Assembly (NCBI RefSeq): GCF_037975245.1
Contig: NC_092577.1
Coordinates: 32,862,898 to 32,926,897, forward strand
Direction of reading: 5' to 3'
DNA from: Apostichopus japonicus
Lineage: Eukaryota > Echinodermata > Holothuroidea > Aspidochirotida > Stichopodidae
DNA: 64,000 bases
Both the position numbers and the translations under genes were made by a program. Shown here one piece after another: positions 47,101 through 60,500 of the stretch (positions are counted from its first letter, which is position 1; every line of letters begins with the position of its first letter). Below the pieces are notes generated by a model. It was not told where the DNA came from and did no database searches. It saw nothing but the letters and a program-made list of their open reading frames with translations.

Positions 47101-47930
47101 TTGCCATACCCTTATATAATATTGCCATTTGGTTAACAACATGTATCGTAAAACTGCTTCAAGTATGATTTTGAAGATGCAATATAGCGATCCCGGGTAC
47201 TTGTTGTTGACATATTCAACAAAACGATATCGTCTTTGAAAGATTGTATCAACATTTATAAGTTTAACTCAGCATCCATGAAGATATTTCGTTTCGGGAG
47301 CACTGACACAACATGTGCTGATGCATCTATTAACTGACAATATTACTTTTACTAAACCCCTTTGCACATCGAAGACATTTGTGCCATCGGAGTAATTTTA
47401 CTGATCTAATAACATACCTTTGTGATGAATATGAAACTATTAAACCACAGAAACGAAACTTGCCTCGTTAACATCATAGTTAAACACAAAACGGCTGTAA
47501 ATAATGGGCAAAGATTCTGGAAACATTGATTGGCCAAACAACTCGTTTCCGTAATATTAAAAATTTTGGACATGCATTATTTTTAAGCGACAATTTTTCC
47601 TTAGACCAATTCTGTGCATTGAACTATAGAAGAAAGTTGCTCGCAAATTGATTGTCTTTTTCCATCGAGTATTAAGTGAGTTAGCTCTAAGGAATAATAT
47701 AATTGCAAATTAATCGGTGCGTGAGTTATGTATGGGTTGACACAATAAAAATTACAAAGAGCATGATATGTCAAATCGAGTCAACTTAGAAGACATCAAC
47801 GTAAAACGCGTAACATGTAAAATGGTGGGCCACTACACGCAAGTCAAAGTAGAATAGCCTAACTAAACTATAGTCTTTAAATAAACTTAAACGACAGCGG
47901 GTGTATAACTGTATCTACGCATTGGTACAC
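44180..47930. other. Gene-free stretch
   Basis: AT-rich. Overlapping open frames at 44797-45136 on both strands and a plus frame at 46312-46521 were inspected; none shows a domain or convincing splice sites. Confidence 0.4.
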
Positions 47931-47937
47931 CAGTAGA

Positions 47938-48090
47938 ATGAACGTGATGGAGTGGTACGGACTTCGGTCTATGACACAAGGTCCGGGTTCGATTCCTATC
48001 TTCGTCTGATGAGTCCCAAAAGGACGACAACGGTATTGAAGTGGAATTTTTCTGGTGTTGATCTTTATTAATTTCATATATCTATTCAAC
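47938..48090 (+). mobile_element. tRNA-like SINE fragment with hammerhead-like core
   Basis: GTGATGGAGTGGTACGG resembles an A box and GGGTTCGATTCC is a perfect B box, about 35 bases apart, as in tRNA-derived pol III elements. Directly downstream lies CTGATGA, a GTCC-CAAAA-GGAC stem-loop and GACAAC. This is the conserved core of a hammerhead ribozyme except that GAAAC reads GACAAC. The 3' boundary is unclear. Confidence 0.6.
48006..48031 (+). ncRNA. Degenerate hammerhead ribozyme-like core
   Basis: CTGATGA at 48006-48012, stem II GTCC/GGAC closed by CAAAA (48013-48025), then GACAAC at 48026-48031, where an active ribozyme has GAAAC. Stems I and III and a cleavage site could not be established, so it is probably inactive if genuine. 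Confidence 0.4.
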
Positions 48091-48099
48091 CCCACCCTT

Positions 48100-48836
48100 T
48101 ACAGAAAGTCGTTTGACCCATGCAGTGAATGAAGTGCACGAAAAGGTGGTTGCATCTACTCTGGATTTTAGTAAAATGCGATAAGTTTGGTAAAATTGCT
48201 GCAAATGGACGACAAACGCAAAAAAACGAACATTTATCTGCAAAGGTATGTATTATTAATTAAGTATTTAAGCTTTCTTTCAATTTCCCCGTAATTATTT
48301 CTGTAGTGTTTACAACATCAAAATCGTTGAAAAAGGTGGATTGCATATATACTTTAACATCACACAACAGAATCGTATGAGATGAAGACAAAGCGATGTC
48401 GATGGGGAGCATAGATTGAAGCTACACCTTACTTTGGGTTGTATATAAGACGGGACCATGCCGATCTAGCTTTGAAATAGTTGCATGTAATTGGCTTTTT
48501 CTTTGTCGAACTAAGGGATCTGTGTGAATACAATAACTTAAGAACAACTAATGAAGGATTGTGTTTAACCATATGGTCACACTTAATTAATGTAATGCAT
48601 CGTATTAACCAGAATGCAAATATGCATTGTGGTTTCGATGATGTAATATGAGCATTTTCCTTCACGAATCTGACGAAATGTAAAGTGAGGGTGTACAACA
48701 TACTTGATCAAAGTAATACAGTGAAAAGCAGTATGATGTGACAAACACCAAACATGTTCGCCTTGCAAACCTTGAAGTGTTTGCATTATTTCTTTGCACC
48801 TAGCTTGATTGCCGTGAACCAATGTACATTTATTTT
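48100..48836. other. Gene-free stretch
   Basis: No exon or element recognised between the tRNA-like element and the hAT MITE. Confidence 0.45.
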
Positions 48837-48844
48837 GTTTCAAG

Positions 48845-49210
48845 CAGGGGTGGGCAACCTACGGCCCGCGGGCCACATGCGGCCCGCCAGTGATATTTTG
48901 CGGCCCGTGAGATGTTTCAAGAAAAAGAAAAAAAAAATCTATTTTACATCATCTCAAAAAACGAGCAAGCTGCTTAGAATTTATCGGCACGAATGATGCT
49001 GTCAGATAGGCATATTATCTCGATTAATTATCAACTATACTGTATTGACATCATGTTTTTGTGAATACAGATTAAGTACACACACCTATTGCTTGAAAGT
49101 CCTCGGAATCAAAGGTTTGAAATCAACAGCAGGTCGCTGGTTAGGTGCGGCCCAGTCAATTTTTCACTCCTTATATCTGGCCCATTAATTCAAAAAGGTT
49201 GCCCACCCTG
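48845..49210. mobile_element. hAT-type MITE, 366 bp, intact ends
   Basis: Terminal inverted repeats CAGGGGTGGGCAACCT and AGGTTGCCCACCCTG, flanked by a perfect 8-bp target duplication GTTTCAAG (48837-48844 and 49211-49218), as expected for hAT transposons. The interior has GCGGCCCGC-type words (CGGCCCGCGGGCCACATGCG) shared with hAT-derived elements in many animals. There is no transposase frame. The perfect target duplication argues for a fairly recent insertion. Confidence 0.93.
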
Positions 49211-49219
49211 GTTTCAAGG

Positions 49220-51065
49220 CACCTTCACCACCTTTCTTTAAAAGTGAGAATGATACCACAAAGTTATTGACAAATTCAACGCAAAATGTAGCTTAAACAA
49301 GCACAGAAAGATGTTAGTGTGGTTATAGAATGGTGGAAGCAAAAATCAGTCAATCACACAAAAACGAGATGGTTATGAATATGAAGCAGCACAGAGTGAT
49401 TTGTAAATGGAGTATTGTTTTTCAGTGACTTTATCTAATTTTTATCTAGTTTGTAATATATGGATGTGATTATGACTTCCTTCAAGCTCCGCCCGCCCAA
49501 CACGTACCCCGAAAAATGCGTCTCTTGTGTCGTGTACTGACGAAATTATGCATATTATTTTATTTTGTTTTACGTAGTGACGAATGTTTTCTATAGGCCT
49601 ATGCCCTTAAAATTGTTCTACATCTTTTAAATTTAGAACGGCGATAAAATATAGTTGGTTGTCTGTGACCTAAAACTAGGAGACTGCGTAAAAGATATTA
49701 TTTGTGATCAAAAATTCAGTTGCAATTTATTGAAAATGATTTGGAAGGTGATATATATATTTTTTCATTCGTCATTACGCGAAACAGGGGACGCATGAAC
49801 CTCAACGCGCGCAACCAAGTACACACCAATTCATTCAACGGAGATAGAGGTCTAGAACTCCATTGTCCATTAGAGCAACTCAGTTATAGTTAAGCATTAG
49901 CTCTGTTTCATGTTAGTGAACGGATGACGTCTCTTTAAGACGCAAATGAGACTTTCTCCCATGAAATCCAGTCAGTTTCTCCGGTCACAACATGTTTTGC
50001 TCAAAAGAAATCCTTTTCAGTCTTAACATCAACTAAATATTTATAAACTACCAGTAACTGACCTCTGTATGGCATCACAAATTTGTTTCCATTCTGGGGT
50101 AAGTATTTTTCATTTGCCCATTTTTGTAAAAGTTGCAGGAGTACCCTAAAACAATTGCGCAAGACTTCGAATGCGCCGTTTCCATTGATCTAATGGCAAA
50201 TACACCGAGTGATACTGGTGACAAGGATTTCCCATATACCTCCAATGTCGACTAATGACATATAGGCAATGGGAGTACAGATTTGAGTAAGACATATGTC
50301 CTTGGAAATTGGTGAGACACATATCCTACGTTATCAATCCAATAGTTACCCCATACATAGAACGTAAAGGAAATCGTTTCGTAAGTTCCCTATGAGCACA
50401 CACCACCACGTCTGTACACATTCTACACGTGGCTGTGTCGCTCTCACTCAACCTGACCTGGAATAGCGATGAGCACATACCGAATTGAATAATTAAAGGT
50501 CTTATATCTTGTGGCCAATGTTACTAACACCTGCGTGTTCTTTCACACAGAACGATTCTGTTCTAGATAAGGAACGAATTAGGTCGGATTTTTCAGATTC
50601 CCCTATTCATCATTCGAAATCTATCTCATTTCCCAACCTTGCAATCCTAATCACGTTTTACCAGTGTCAATGTCCAACGGCGCATGTAGCCTATCATTTC
50701 TCTGGAACCCCCCCCCCCCCCCCATTCGAGTTCCCAATAAGTTTGTTAATGTTTTCTGAATTAGATCGTTCTGCATTTCCATGGGCAATGAGTAAATGGA
50801 TTGACTGTAATCTTAGGAACAAAAAGAAGAAGCTAATCAAGATAACGTCCTATGTGTGTTTCTGTCATCATTCGAGTTCGGAGAATTTGTTCATGGCATG
50901 ATTCAACACAAAGTAATCCATTTGTCCTAAAAAAAGAGTCATGAATTTGTTAACCTTTTCATAATGTGATGCATATGTGTTGTTCACGCAAAGCCTACGT
51001 GTAGATACATGTCACTGATGGCTCCAAAAAAGCAAGTTACTCCGCAAGTGAATTTTGTTGCTTAC
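49220..51065. other. Gene-free stretch downstream of the GPCR gene
   Basis: No exon recognised. A poly-C tract lies at 50709-50722. The plus frame at 50509-50901 spans that tract and is not convincing. No clear polyadenylation signal for the GPCR was found. Confidence 0.45.
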
Positions 51066-51069
51066 ATTG

Positions 51070-53160
51070 TTATAACGCCGTGAAATGTGTGGTGGTGAAA
51101 TTGGAGGTGTCCGTGCGGGAGTAGCGTTTGGAGTGCATGCTACTACCATCACTGAGCTGTAATGATCTTACTTCACGGCACAAGACCGTCCTTTTGTACG
51201 CCTTCCGGAATCTCGCCGACATGATGTTGTAGAGGACTGGGTTGGCGCATGATGAAAGGTAAAGAAGTGTCATCGAGATGGAATACAGCCACTCGTGATA
51301 GGTCGATTCGTTGATACCTCCACTTACGATCAAAGGTCGTAACCGTATCCACATGAAAGGAAACCAAAGGACGAAAAAGCAAACCGCCACCAAAGCTACG
51401 AGAGACAGAGAGAGAGAGGGGTAAAAAAGAAGCAATATTGAAACATTTTTTTAATCGGCGACAATGACGTTATGTATAGAAAGTGCATGACACTTAACTA
51501 AACGATGTCCATATTGTATCGTCTAGTTAGATTTATTTAACAACAAGACGTACTTTAATTTTACGTTTTACATACTTCCTCTGAAGGTTGTGAAGTTTCG
51601 TATCATAGAAAATGAAATTTTGGTTGAAACGACAAACAGTAGTCAAAATAGTCAATGACCGTAAGGTTGCAACGCCTGAGTTAAGTTATTAATGTCTGTC
51701 ACAAAATGATTTGATATTCTTCATCGCAGATACCTATGTTAAATGCTACAGAAGCTTGACCGGTATGTCACTTACGAATTTTTTCATTCACATCAGAACA
51801 TCACTTTCGCACAAAATAAAATAGTTTATTAAATGCCTACGTCGAAGAAAAGAAATACAATTAATGATAATTTTACTAATCTATGAAACAAAATATCAAC
51901 ATGTTAATGGAAAGGGAATTCTAACATGCCATATGAATGTCGGATCTTAGAGAATCATCCCGAATTTCGACGAAATTGCAACATTTTCCAACTTTAATTC
52001 TTCAAATGGGAGAAGATGAATAAGATTCCATGATTTATACAATTGCTGTAGTTTTGAACTTAAAATAACTTAAACAAGTACAGAGCTTTCTCAGCTACAG
52101 AACAGGATAATACAGATTATTCATCATTTGGTGATACAGTTAACATGGCTTTAAATAAAATATACAACCACAACAACTTACCAAGAAGTTTCACGGCATG
52201 GTGTCTGGCTTTGTCCACAGCGTCGCTGGTGGAATGTTTCTTCTTTGCTGTTTTTTTCGGAATTTTCATCATTGATGTCCTCCTCCCTGATGTGATGTTC
52301 TTTGCGTAAAGTGTTCTTGCGATCAATGAATATAAGACTATGATCAACGTCATTGGAACGAGGAACAGAAATATAGAACTAATACCATAAAATATGGCTA
52401 GGAATCTATCCAATTCATACTGTGGCAAACATACAGTCGATTCTGGAATACCAAAGCAAAACTCTTGCGTAGAGAATACTGCAAAGACAGGCGTGGCTAA
52501 GATGAAGGAACAAATCCATATGAGAACGATGATTTTTGACGCACGCGATTGTGATAAAATGGTTCGCGCCCTCATCGGATGGCAAATGACGATATACCTT
52601 TCTATGGTGAACGCTACGATATGCAGCACCGTTGTGTAGAGACACGCTTCCTTGACGTAAGGATGTAAACGGCAAAAGAATTGTGGAAAGCTCCAAGGCC
52701 AAAAGTGCAACTGGAATTTGATCTCCACTGGCGCGGTCGTCAGGAGCATCAGAAGATCCGAAAGGGCGAGGCTGAGAAGGTAGTGGGATGTCGCTTGAAG
52801 GACTTTATTACGCAGAATCACGATAATAGTTAAAATGTTAGCAATTGATCCAAATATGCATAAAATCGCAAGGATCATGGAGAAGAAGAGACCATTCCTC
52901 TGTCCGGGAGCACCCATGGTTGGTTCCAGATATACCATTCGAGTGTCGTGGTCCATATCGTATAAGAAATACGGACACGTCGAACAATATTGGATGCAGT
53001 ATTCGATAATACGACCTGGATACGCGCTAGAACACGGAATGTCCTGACTTTCTGAATGGCAAACAGCTACCAGCGGTTCATTTATGTCGTCACAAACCTG
53101 CCCCATAGCATCGGTATAGTTGAGTTCTAGTAAAGTGAGGTTACAAGCCCACTCCGCCAT
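51070..53160 (-). CDS. Rhodopsin-family peptide GPCR (ghrelin/neuromedin U/TRH receptor-like)
   Basis: A seven-transmembrane plasma-membrane receptor for a neuropeptide-type ligand. Coding exons 53160-52182 and 51395-51070 join at a phase 1 GT-AG intron (CTTG/GTAAGTT; CTCGTAG/CTTTGG) inside the start of TM6, giving 434 residues. The ATG at 53158-53160 lies in GCCATGG. An acceptor-like TTTGCAG just upstream (near 53192) suggests a separate 5' UTR exon. TM1 ~91-114 (N108), TM2 ~127-148 (LALSD, D135), TM3 ~163-187 (C163; ERY 187-189), TM4 with W215, ECL2 C235/C244, TM5 with P269, TM6 327-348 and TM7 ending N378-P-V-L-Y382. ACLYTTVLHIVAFTIERY and NPVLYNIMSARFRKAY place it in the ghrelin/neuromedin U/TRH group. 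Oddities: the TM6 CWxP motif reads LWFP, and the extracellular N-terminus has seven cysteines before residue 63 plus sequons at N7 and N14. No signal peptide. C399 could be palmitoylated. Ligand unknown. Confidence 0.93.
51396..52181 (-). other. GPCR intron
   Basis: A 786-base intron with a strong polypyrimidine tract (CTCTCTCTCTGTCTCTCGTAG) at its 3' end. No other feature was seen. Confidence 0.85.
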
Positions 53161-53199
53161 GGCTATGGGACAATTCTGGAAAATTATGGCAACCTGCAA

Positions 53200-56100
53200 A
53201 TATCAGAAAGAGCGAAAAAGAATTGAGTCAGTAAACAAAAACGACAATATCGTTTTATCTTGACCACTCTCCGGATTGACCGCATTTTGCGACCAAATTT
53301 GGTTTGGGTCTCAGAACATTCTTTTGCGGCCCAAATCTTAAGGTTAACCAAGCTTTTCATTTCAGTAAGCTTATCTCTGAAAAACGTGGAAACATTCACT
53401 CATTTTGATAGTTTTCATTGTAGTGAACATCTCTTTTCATTATCTCGTGTTGCATTGAAAACATAGCATTCGTTGCCAACGAACAAAATGTTCCATTCGA
53501 CCGCTTTCCTCACGCTTGCTTGTCTGTATAATTGTGCATGCGCATTACACAAGTAAGGATACACAGTAGAATCTCTGACGTCATGGCCTCTTTTAATCTC
53601 ACATTAACCATTGATACATCTGACCAATAACATCATCCCGATTTATCTTATGAACGTAAACGCAATCGATATAACTTTCAGCTATCCGATCCGAGTTTGC
53701 TCAGTTTTCCCAACTTTTTTGTTGTATAAAAAGAGTAAACTTTAAATTCTATACTTCAAAATTAAAAAATAAATAATATACTTAAATATATTATGACTAG
53801 TTTAAACCGAGTACATTGTGAGACATTCTTTCATCTGGTAGCTCATCATTGAAATATAAGAAAGGCATGATTATCATCTAAATTGAAAATACAATCGAAC
53901 TTGATAATGTGCTTGACATTTTGAAAAAAAAACCCAATGTCCTAACAAGAGTATAAATTTGTGGCGCTCTGTCACCCCTTTTGCGATGGAAGAATGTTTT
54001 GAAACTTATCCACACATTTTGACACATTTTTGGAGGTCCCTGTTTTCTCCCAAATGTGTCGTTAACTTCGCATACAACGCAATAGGCAATACTTTTTCAT
54101 GCTAACTTCTAATATCGATCTCAACTTCACACAGTAACAGTAAACGATTCATTGAAGGTTTGGAAAATTTCTGTTTTTTCTCCATTATGTTAACGGTATA
54201 CATAATAGTTCAAAAGATATTCATATCCAATTGCCTACGTCATAGTAAAGAAAAAAAAACTAGTCACCCATCGCACTGACGCGCAACAGGATTTCGTTTA
54301 ATGGAGAGAAATATATTCTATTTCCTTGCCATTCACTGCTCTTGAAATCAGCATTTGTTTGTAACATTTCCAGGTGTCATAAGGCGATAATGTTACATTT
54401 ATTGGGATTCTAATATCTACCTTTACGAAAAGCAGTTGGAAGAGAAAAAGTCTTAAATATTTTGTAAGATGGTGAGTCTTCCATTTGTTTAAGTAGACAG
54501 AGATTGCTGCAGGATAACCATGTAATTCATGCGGAGGGATTCAAACAAATATGCAAAGAATCTGTCATTTCGCCATATCGGAATAATCGAACTACAGTCT
54601 GTAGATAACATATTAATGTAATGATGAAGTACAAAATCTTTTGTCATGAAGTAATTGTATTCAAGACTTTCAGCAAGATTTATGAGACACTTTAACCTTC
54701 TTTTTTCTCTCTCTCTTTTTCTTTTCCTGCGTTTGGTCGCCAATTTGACCGAAACTACCAAGGGTTGCTCTAAGTTACCTTGTAAATAAACTTAGATGCC
54801 TTCCAAAATTTCATCACCATATGAAGGTTAATGAGAACATGATTTATGAATCGATTCCCCTTTTACTATACGCCGCTCAGTATCTTGTTTGTTTTTTTTT
54901 CTCTTGTAACAGTTGAGTACCAACTTGGCATTGGAAACTTTGCAACTGCTTTACTGTGATGACGTTTAAGACGCAAGCAGTATCAACACCTTTAACTAAA
55001 TCAATTCAACATTAGCTGTTTGCAGGCCAGAATATGTTCGTAACCTGTTCTGCGTCCTGATTAAACAGGTCTATTTACGACTCAGTTTCGAAACTTGTTT
55101 GTTTCTATTTTAGAGATGAAAGAGCAGTAACGAGGATTTCAGTTACCTTAAGAATTCCAAATTTGCCCTAGTTACCGTTTTACGGGAACTTGCAGCTTAA
55201 GGCCGTAATGGAAGAACTGACAATTTGTAATCTGGTATGAACATTCAATGTGCCTAAGCGTGTCAACTGACAGTTCTAGGAGCAAAATGACACATTTCTT
55301 TAGAGGCAGTACGTATCCGATTAATAGCGAACTATTTAGTGCACACGCGCGCGTCACTTGGATTTAGCGTTCGAATTTAAGAAACCCTGCTTTAAAGGTC
55401 AACGACTCTACTCCTTTGTTGCAACAAGAATTGACACAGAATGTCGGAATATGTCTACGCCAAGACATTTGGCCCTCTTTAATGTATGGCTACATGAAAG
55501 AACTACAAAAGCAAAGTTTATCCTGTGTTATTAAATGTTAACAGTTACTTTCGAAAGTTTATCTGATATACTTTCTCCTCTCCCCCTCCTAACTAAAATG
55601 GACCGACACCAAGGGAGGCATGAAATATTTGCAATTTGAGGCGGCCGCATGTAGATGCAATGTGAAATTATATTTCAACTTTACACGTTTCAACATGTAT
55701 AATTATTATCTTTTCTTTGCCATAACGCCATATATCCATTTTCGACACGGGAGTAGGTGCATCCTTACGTGTTAGGGCATACTAATTGGGTATTAAATTC
55801 CACTGCGTCACTGCAACACAATTTCGTGCACGCCCCTGCTACAGAATGATTCGAAACACGAAACACGCTGACGCGTGCGCGCAAGGGACGCACTCAGTAG
55901 CACAACCCAAATAATAGCACACAGATGCAACTATAATAACACCCGACGACCAAACCCCTTCCAAGATCAATTGACTATCTGTCGTTTTCGAACCAACACA
56001 TTTTTTCCTCTTCAAATAGAAGATGAAAACATCTACCTAAATAATTCTGACTTAAACTTACTTCAATGACAAACGTATTGAGTTATTTATGAGACCATTA

Positions 56101-57110
56101 CATAACTGAAAATATATCAGGCTAACTTCATTTCTAACTGTCAAGACGGACTTGCAAAGAAGCCCCAAATACATTTGCGACAGATTGGAAACATTATTCT
56201 TGAACAGAAGGCTTACCAAATGGCATGTCTTGTTTAACTACTTATTTGAAATGATAAACATATCCATCTAAAGACCATGTTAGAAGTTACTGGGGGCCGT
56301 CAGAGGATTCATGGATAACTACATAACGACTAAAAGGTTTTCCTTTCTATTTTTAGCAGAAATGGAATGAATTTCTTCAGATAGCCTTACAGTACCCACT
56401 TGAAAGTGGTAATAAATGCAACGATGATATCCCTTTTAGGTAATGTTTTTCAACAACTCTTCTTACGCTGCGTTAACAATCCAGAGGAAAGATATGCCCC
56501 ACGTACACATTACTTTAAGATATAAGTTCATTAACGGGACTGAATGAATCACATGGCAATGATCTCTGTTTTGTTCTTCTTTGGGTGGGGGGGGGGGTGG
56601 CACATTAAAATGATGCCGTCTAATGTGCTTGCGGGGATCCCGTTGTAAGGCAACACTGCATATCGGACACTTTTATTAGCGTTCTTATTATTCGATGATA
56701 TACAAGGGCGGTATCTCAATGATAGTTACTTCACAGAATTACCGTCCCAGCTGTGTCAATTGCCCCTGTTGCTCTGATTGTCATTTATTAATTAGTAAAT
56801 TTATGATATTTCGTGTGAATATAAGATCTATTTTCTCTTTACTTTAGCAATGGAGTGTATGGTAATGTTTGGTAAAATTCCGGGAAAAAAGTGAATTCAT
56901 GTTTTTATTCATAAAATGTTGCGGAGACATTTTAAGGTCGTTTTAAAACATACACATAACATAATAATAATGGCTCATTTAAGAAAAACAAGAAAGGCAA
57001 ATGCAGACAATGTAGAACTGCAAGGTCATTGGCCAAATTGATTAGAGTCTAGAAGCTCAATTTTCAATTTGCAATTCTCTTCTCTAGTCAGCTTTTGATT
57101 GATTAATATT
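53200..57110. other. Upstream flank of the GPCR and gene-poor interval
   Basis: A 5' UTR exon of the receptor is expected here but could not be identified. A poly-G tract lies at 56586-56598. Open frames at 54489-54761 and 55875-56069 are not convincing. Confidence 0.45.
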
Positions 57111-57119
57111 CAAAATATC

Positions 57120-57555
57120 TTTTGAATGCAATGCGATAGTAGGAATTGAAAAACAAAGTAAAATCTTCTGCAAAAGCTTTGGATAATATCTGACCTTCAA
57201 AATCAAAATAACCACAGTTCAATTGTATCTTTTGGATGTAAACTTGACAGAAATTTTCTCATAAATTGGAAACGCCAGAAATATTTGTTTCGATATGAAT
57301 TGAAACAGATATGAAATTGACGGTAGCGATATGGGTTACGCTAACTCTGATTGGGCCTATAACCGGTTAATATTTTACAATATCGTTTGTCTGAATTTCC
57401 CGTCATTCGAAATGCGATGGTAAGAACTGATAAATTGTAACAACGTCTGTGAAGTCTGACCTTCAATATCAACATTACGAAAATGCATTTGTATATTTTG
57501 GACATAAACTTATTTGTTTCAATATGAAATGAAACAGACGGGTGGCGATAAGACG
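57120..57555. repeat. Diverged local duplication
   Basis: 57120-57345 and 57405-57555 share, in the same order, AATGCGAT-GTA-GAA-TGA, TCTGACCTTCAA-ATCAA, TTGTAT-TTTTGGA, TAAACTT, ATTTGTTTC-ATATGAA-TGAAACAGA and GGTAGCGATA/GGTGGCGATA. The second copy lacks about 60 bases. No coding content. Confidence 0.75.
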
Positions 57556-57559
57556 TTTA

Positions 57560-60500
57560 TGGATGCCAGCTTTTCATCTTCTTTAGCAATTTCTCCTTCA
57601 GTATTTCTGCAACTTTCAGTGTGTCACAAAAGTTATCGCCAATGATACTTGAAATTCAAATGTTAATATTTCTTAATAAAACAGACAAAACAATTTGTAT
57701 ATTAGCATTGAAATATGCATAGTGCAATACAAAATCAAAAGATGACGGACATGGAATTTATTACAACTAGAGGTAACAAGGGAAATCAGGAAAATGGCAT
57801 GCAATTCCAAATTGCAAGTCTAACGTGTGTTTAATTGTTAGAAAATGTACCAACTTGTGACGTACTCAGTTGACAAAAGTTATGCATTCACTTATGCAAA
57901 TTCAAGACTACAATCAATTTGAATTACGATGTGTTTTTTTCTGGATGCATCAATTCCTTATATCTACTTGTTTTCTTCTTAAATAAATATATATGTCTTG
58001 ATTTTCTTAGACAGCTAAAGTGGGTGTTGTTTACATTGTATACCTAACAACAAAGTTTGGAGATCATTTCTTTGTTACAAAATTTCAGCATTAGGACACA
58101 GACATATTCGAATCTTTCACTAAACGTAATGATGTGTTGAATGTTTTTACCTAAATTACAAGTCAAGCAATTAAATGAAAGTGTGGACTTACATCTGACA
58201 TTCGCATCGTTAAAGCTATACATGTAAACCAACATATGCAAATATCAAATGACCATGTCGGGACACAATTATCGTCAACCCATGCTGCCTCTTCATGCTG
58301 CTAATTCTAGAAAATCCTTATGAGGCTGTGAAGGGGGGGATGTTTCTGTCGAAAGTAAGTATTTGTTAACCTCACATTTCTGTTGCAAATAACTAAAATT
58401 AGAAACTCGATCCTCACCTATTAGAGTGTAATAGCCTCTTTCCCTACTTACAACGTGTACAAATTAGAAGAGCATTTGGAAATTATGAAAATGCTGATCA
58501 CTCGAGAATGTATTCATGTTTCCCTTTTCTATACAGTTTTTGTTTTCGTTGATCGATATTCCTTCAAGATTTGATTCAAAGAATGCATATTGTCTTCCTG
58601 ATTTGCCTTTAAGCCGTAAGTAAAATCGAGATACAGATCAAATCATGTTTTGTTAGTCGATATAATTTAGATCTTTGTGATGAAAAAACTCATCAAATAT
58701 ATAGTAAGGAGATATTTATTCTGGTTCCGAAACATGGTATAGCTGTCGTCTCATTTATTTTGTCAATATTTGATACCATATGTATGTATACCACTATGAT
58801 TAAAAGTATATCATACTTATCTTTCGATTTTCTTTTCATATTTTGTCAAGCTAAACCTCAACATTGTTGATACTAAAACCGATACCAGTAGAAATTTACC
58901 TTTAAAGAGTTTTAATACTCATTTGCCGACACCATCAATATCACAGAACATAAACATTGTAATGTATAACGAAAATCATGAACAAGTGTGTCGATATCAT
59001 AAAGCTATCTTTTCACATAATTGCTTTCACATATGACAGCATATTACCCTACGATGGTAATTTACATAATACTTTAAACGCTATCGCTTCATTTTTTAGG
59101 ATCGAATGTAATGAAACATGTTGCGCTACAGCAAACATGAAATATATGTTACACAACCCTACAACACATTTTCCGTTTACATTATACATAAAAAGTAATG
59201 ATTAACATCTTATTTCCAGTCTCCAGACAGTTACATGGATAATCGATTAAGTACTTTGTACAGAACAGGCCATTTAAACATTACTTATACAGTATTAAAA
59301 TTGTAAAAAAAAAATTGTTGTAAAAACGCCTAATGAGATACTAGTGGGTTACCGGAGTGACAACAAAGCTTTTTACCGTCGTAATCGTACAAACGCTCCA
59401 AGCTCGTGGATGAGGTAAGCTATTAAAACGACAAATTATGGTCAGTCGCTTTTTAATTCACCGTCAATCTCGTAGCGGTTACACGTCACCTGTCCACAAA
59501 GCACATCACGGGATGGCACAATTACCTCGTAGCTTCTAATGATTTACTAAACGGCTTTTAATATGTTAATCTGAGTATGCTATTATCTCAAAAACCTTCG
59601 ATCAGCATGCTGAGCATTCGCCATGAGCAAACCAATTACAATAATTGTTAACGGTCGAAAAGATATGTTTACGTTGTCAAATTGATAGAGGTAATGAACT
59701 TTTTTGATATATTTGTTCCATTTTCTTTCTTTCTTTTTTGAAAATCATTATATCACAAGCGCGCCATCTCTGAATGATCGCCTCAAGTGCGCAAGCTCAC
59801 GATTCTCACTTCCATATTTTAATGGGTGATTTCCAATAATCCCCCAGAATATTTCAACTAAAATGGTAAAATGTCTACTTCCTTAATTTTTCGCGGAGAT
59901 TTAATCATCATTTTCAGCCGTCAATGAATAATTTATTACGCATAAAATGTAGAATCCGCCTCAGAACCAATCTAACATGACCAACATGATTCTCAGTACA
60001 ATGACGTCATTTCAATGGAAACCGACAACTGTTCTAGATTTATTTCGAAATTTTACACACAATAAAGTTTCCCTTATCAAAATATTACACAAAACGTCAC
60101 ACCATCCACAGCATTACGACCGAAGCATTTGCGCTTCTCGATAGATGCGATTTTCAAACTTCCAGTTGGATTCTTATATGAATGAAATCATTTTTTTTGT
60201 ACGCTTTCCAAACACTCTCCACTTTTAAGCAGTCATTTTTTTTTCAGTCTTAAGGATGACATCCCTCAACATTCACGTACTTAAGGCGACTTGTATTGTT
60301 TGAAATAATCAACTGTTCAGTTGATTCAAAATTAACATGATGACACAATGCACCTTTTATCGTCTTCACTAAATTTATTGGTAGCCACAAATATACCTGC
60401 TCTAGAAGACCACAGCAGAGAGAACTGGAATTCAAGTGTCTCCCTTTCCAATGGAATTTCATTGAAAGTTGCTAAATAATTTTACTTTAAATCCGCATTC

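Noticed and set aside
47938-48000. A functional tRNA gene
   Set aside because: The B box is perfect but no full cloverleaf could be drawn.
50509-50901. 130-codon plus-strand frame
   Set aside because: Runs through a poly-C tract giving PPPPP; no domain, no splice sites, no similarity recognised.
52394-53047. Plus- and minus-strand frames overlapping the GPCR first exon
   Set aside because: Shadows of the receptor frame, which carries all seven-transmembrane motifs.
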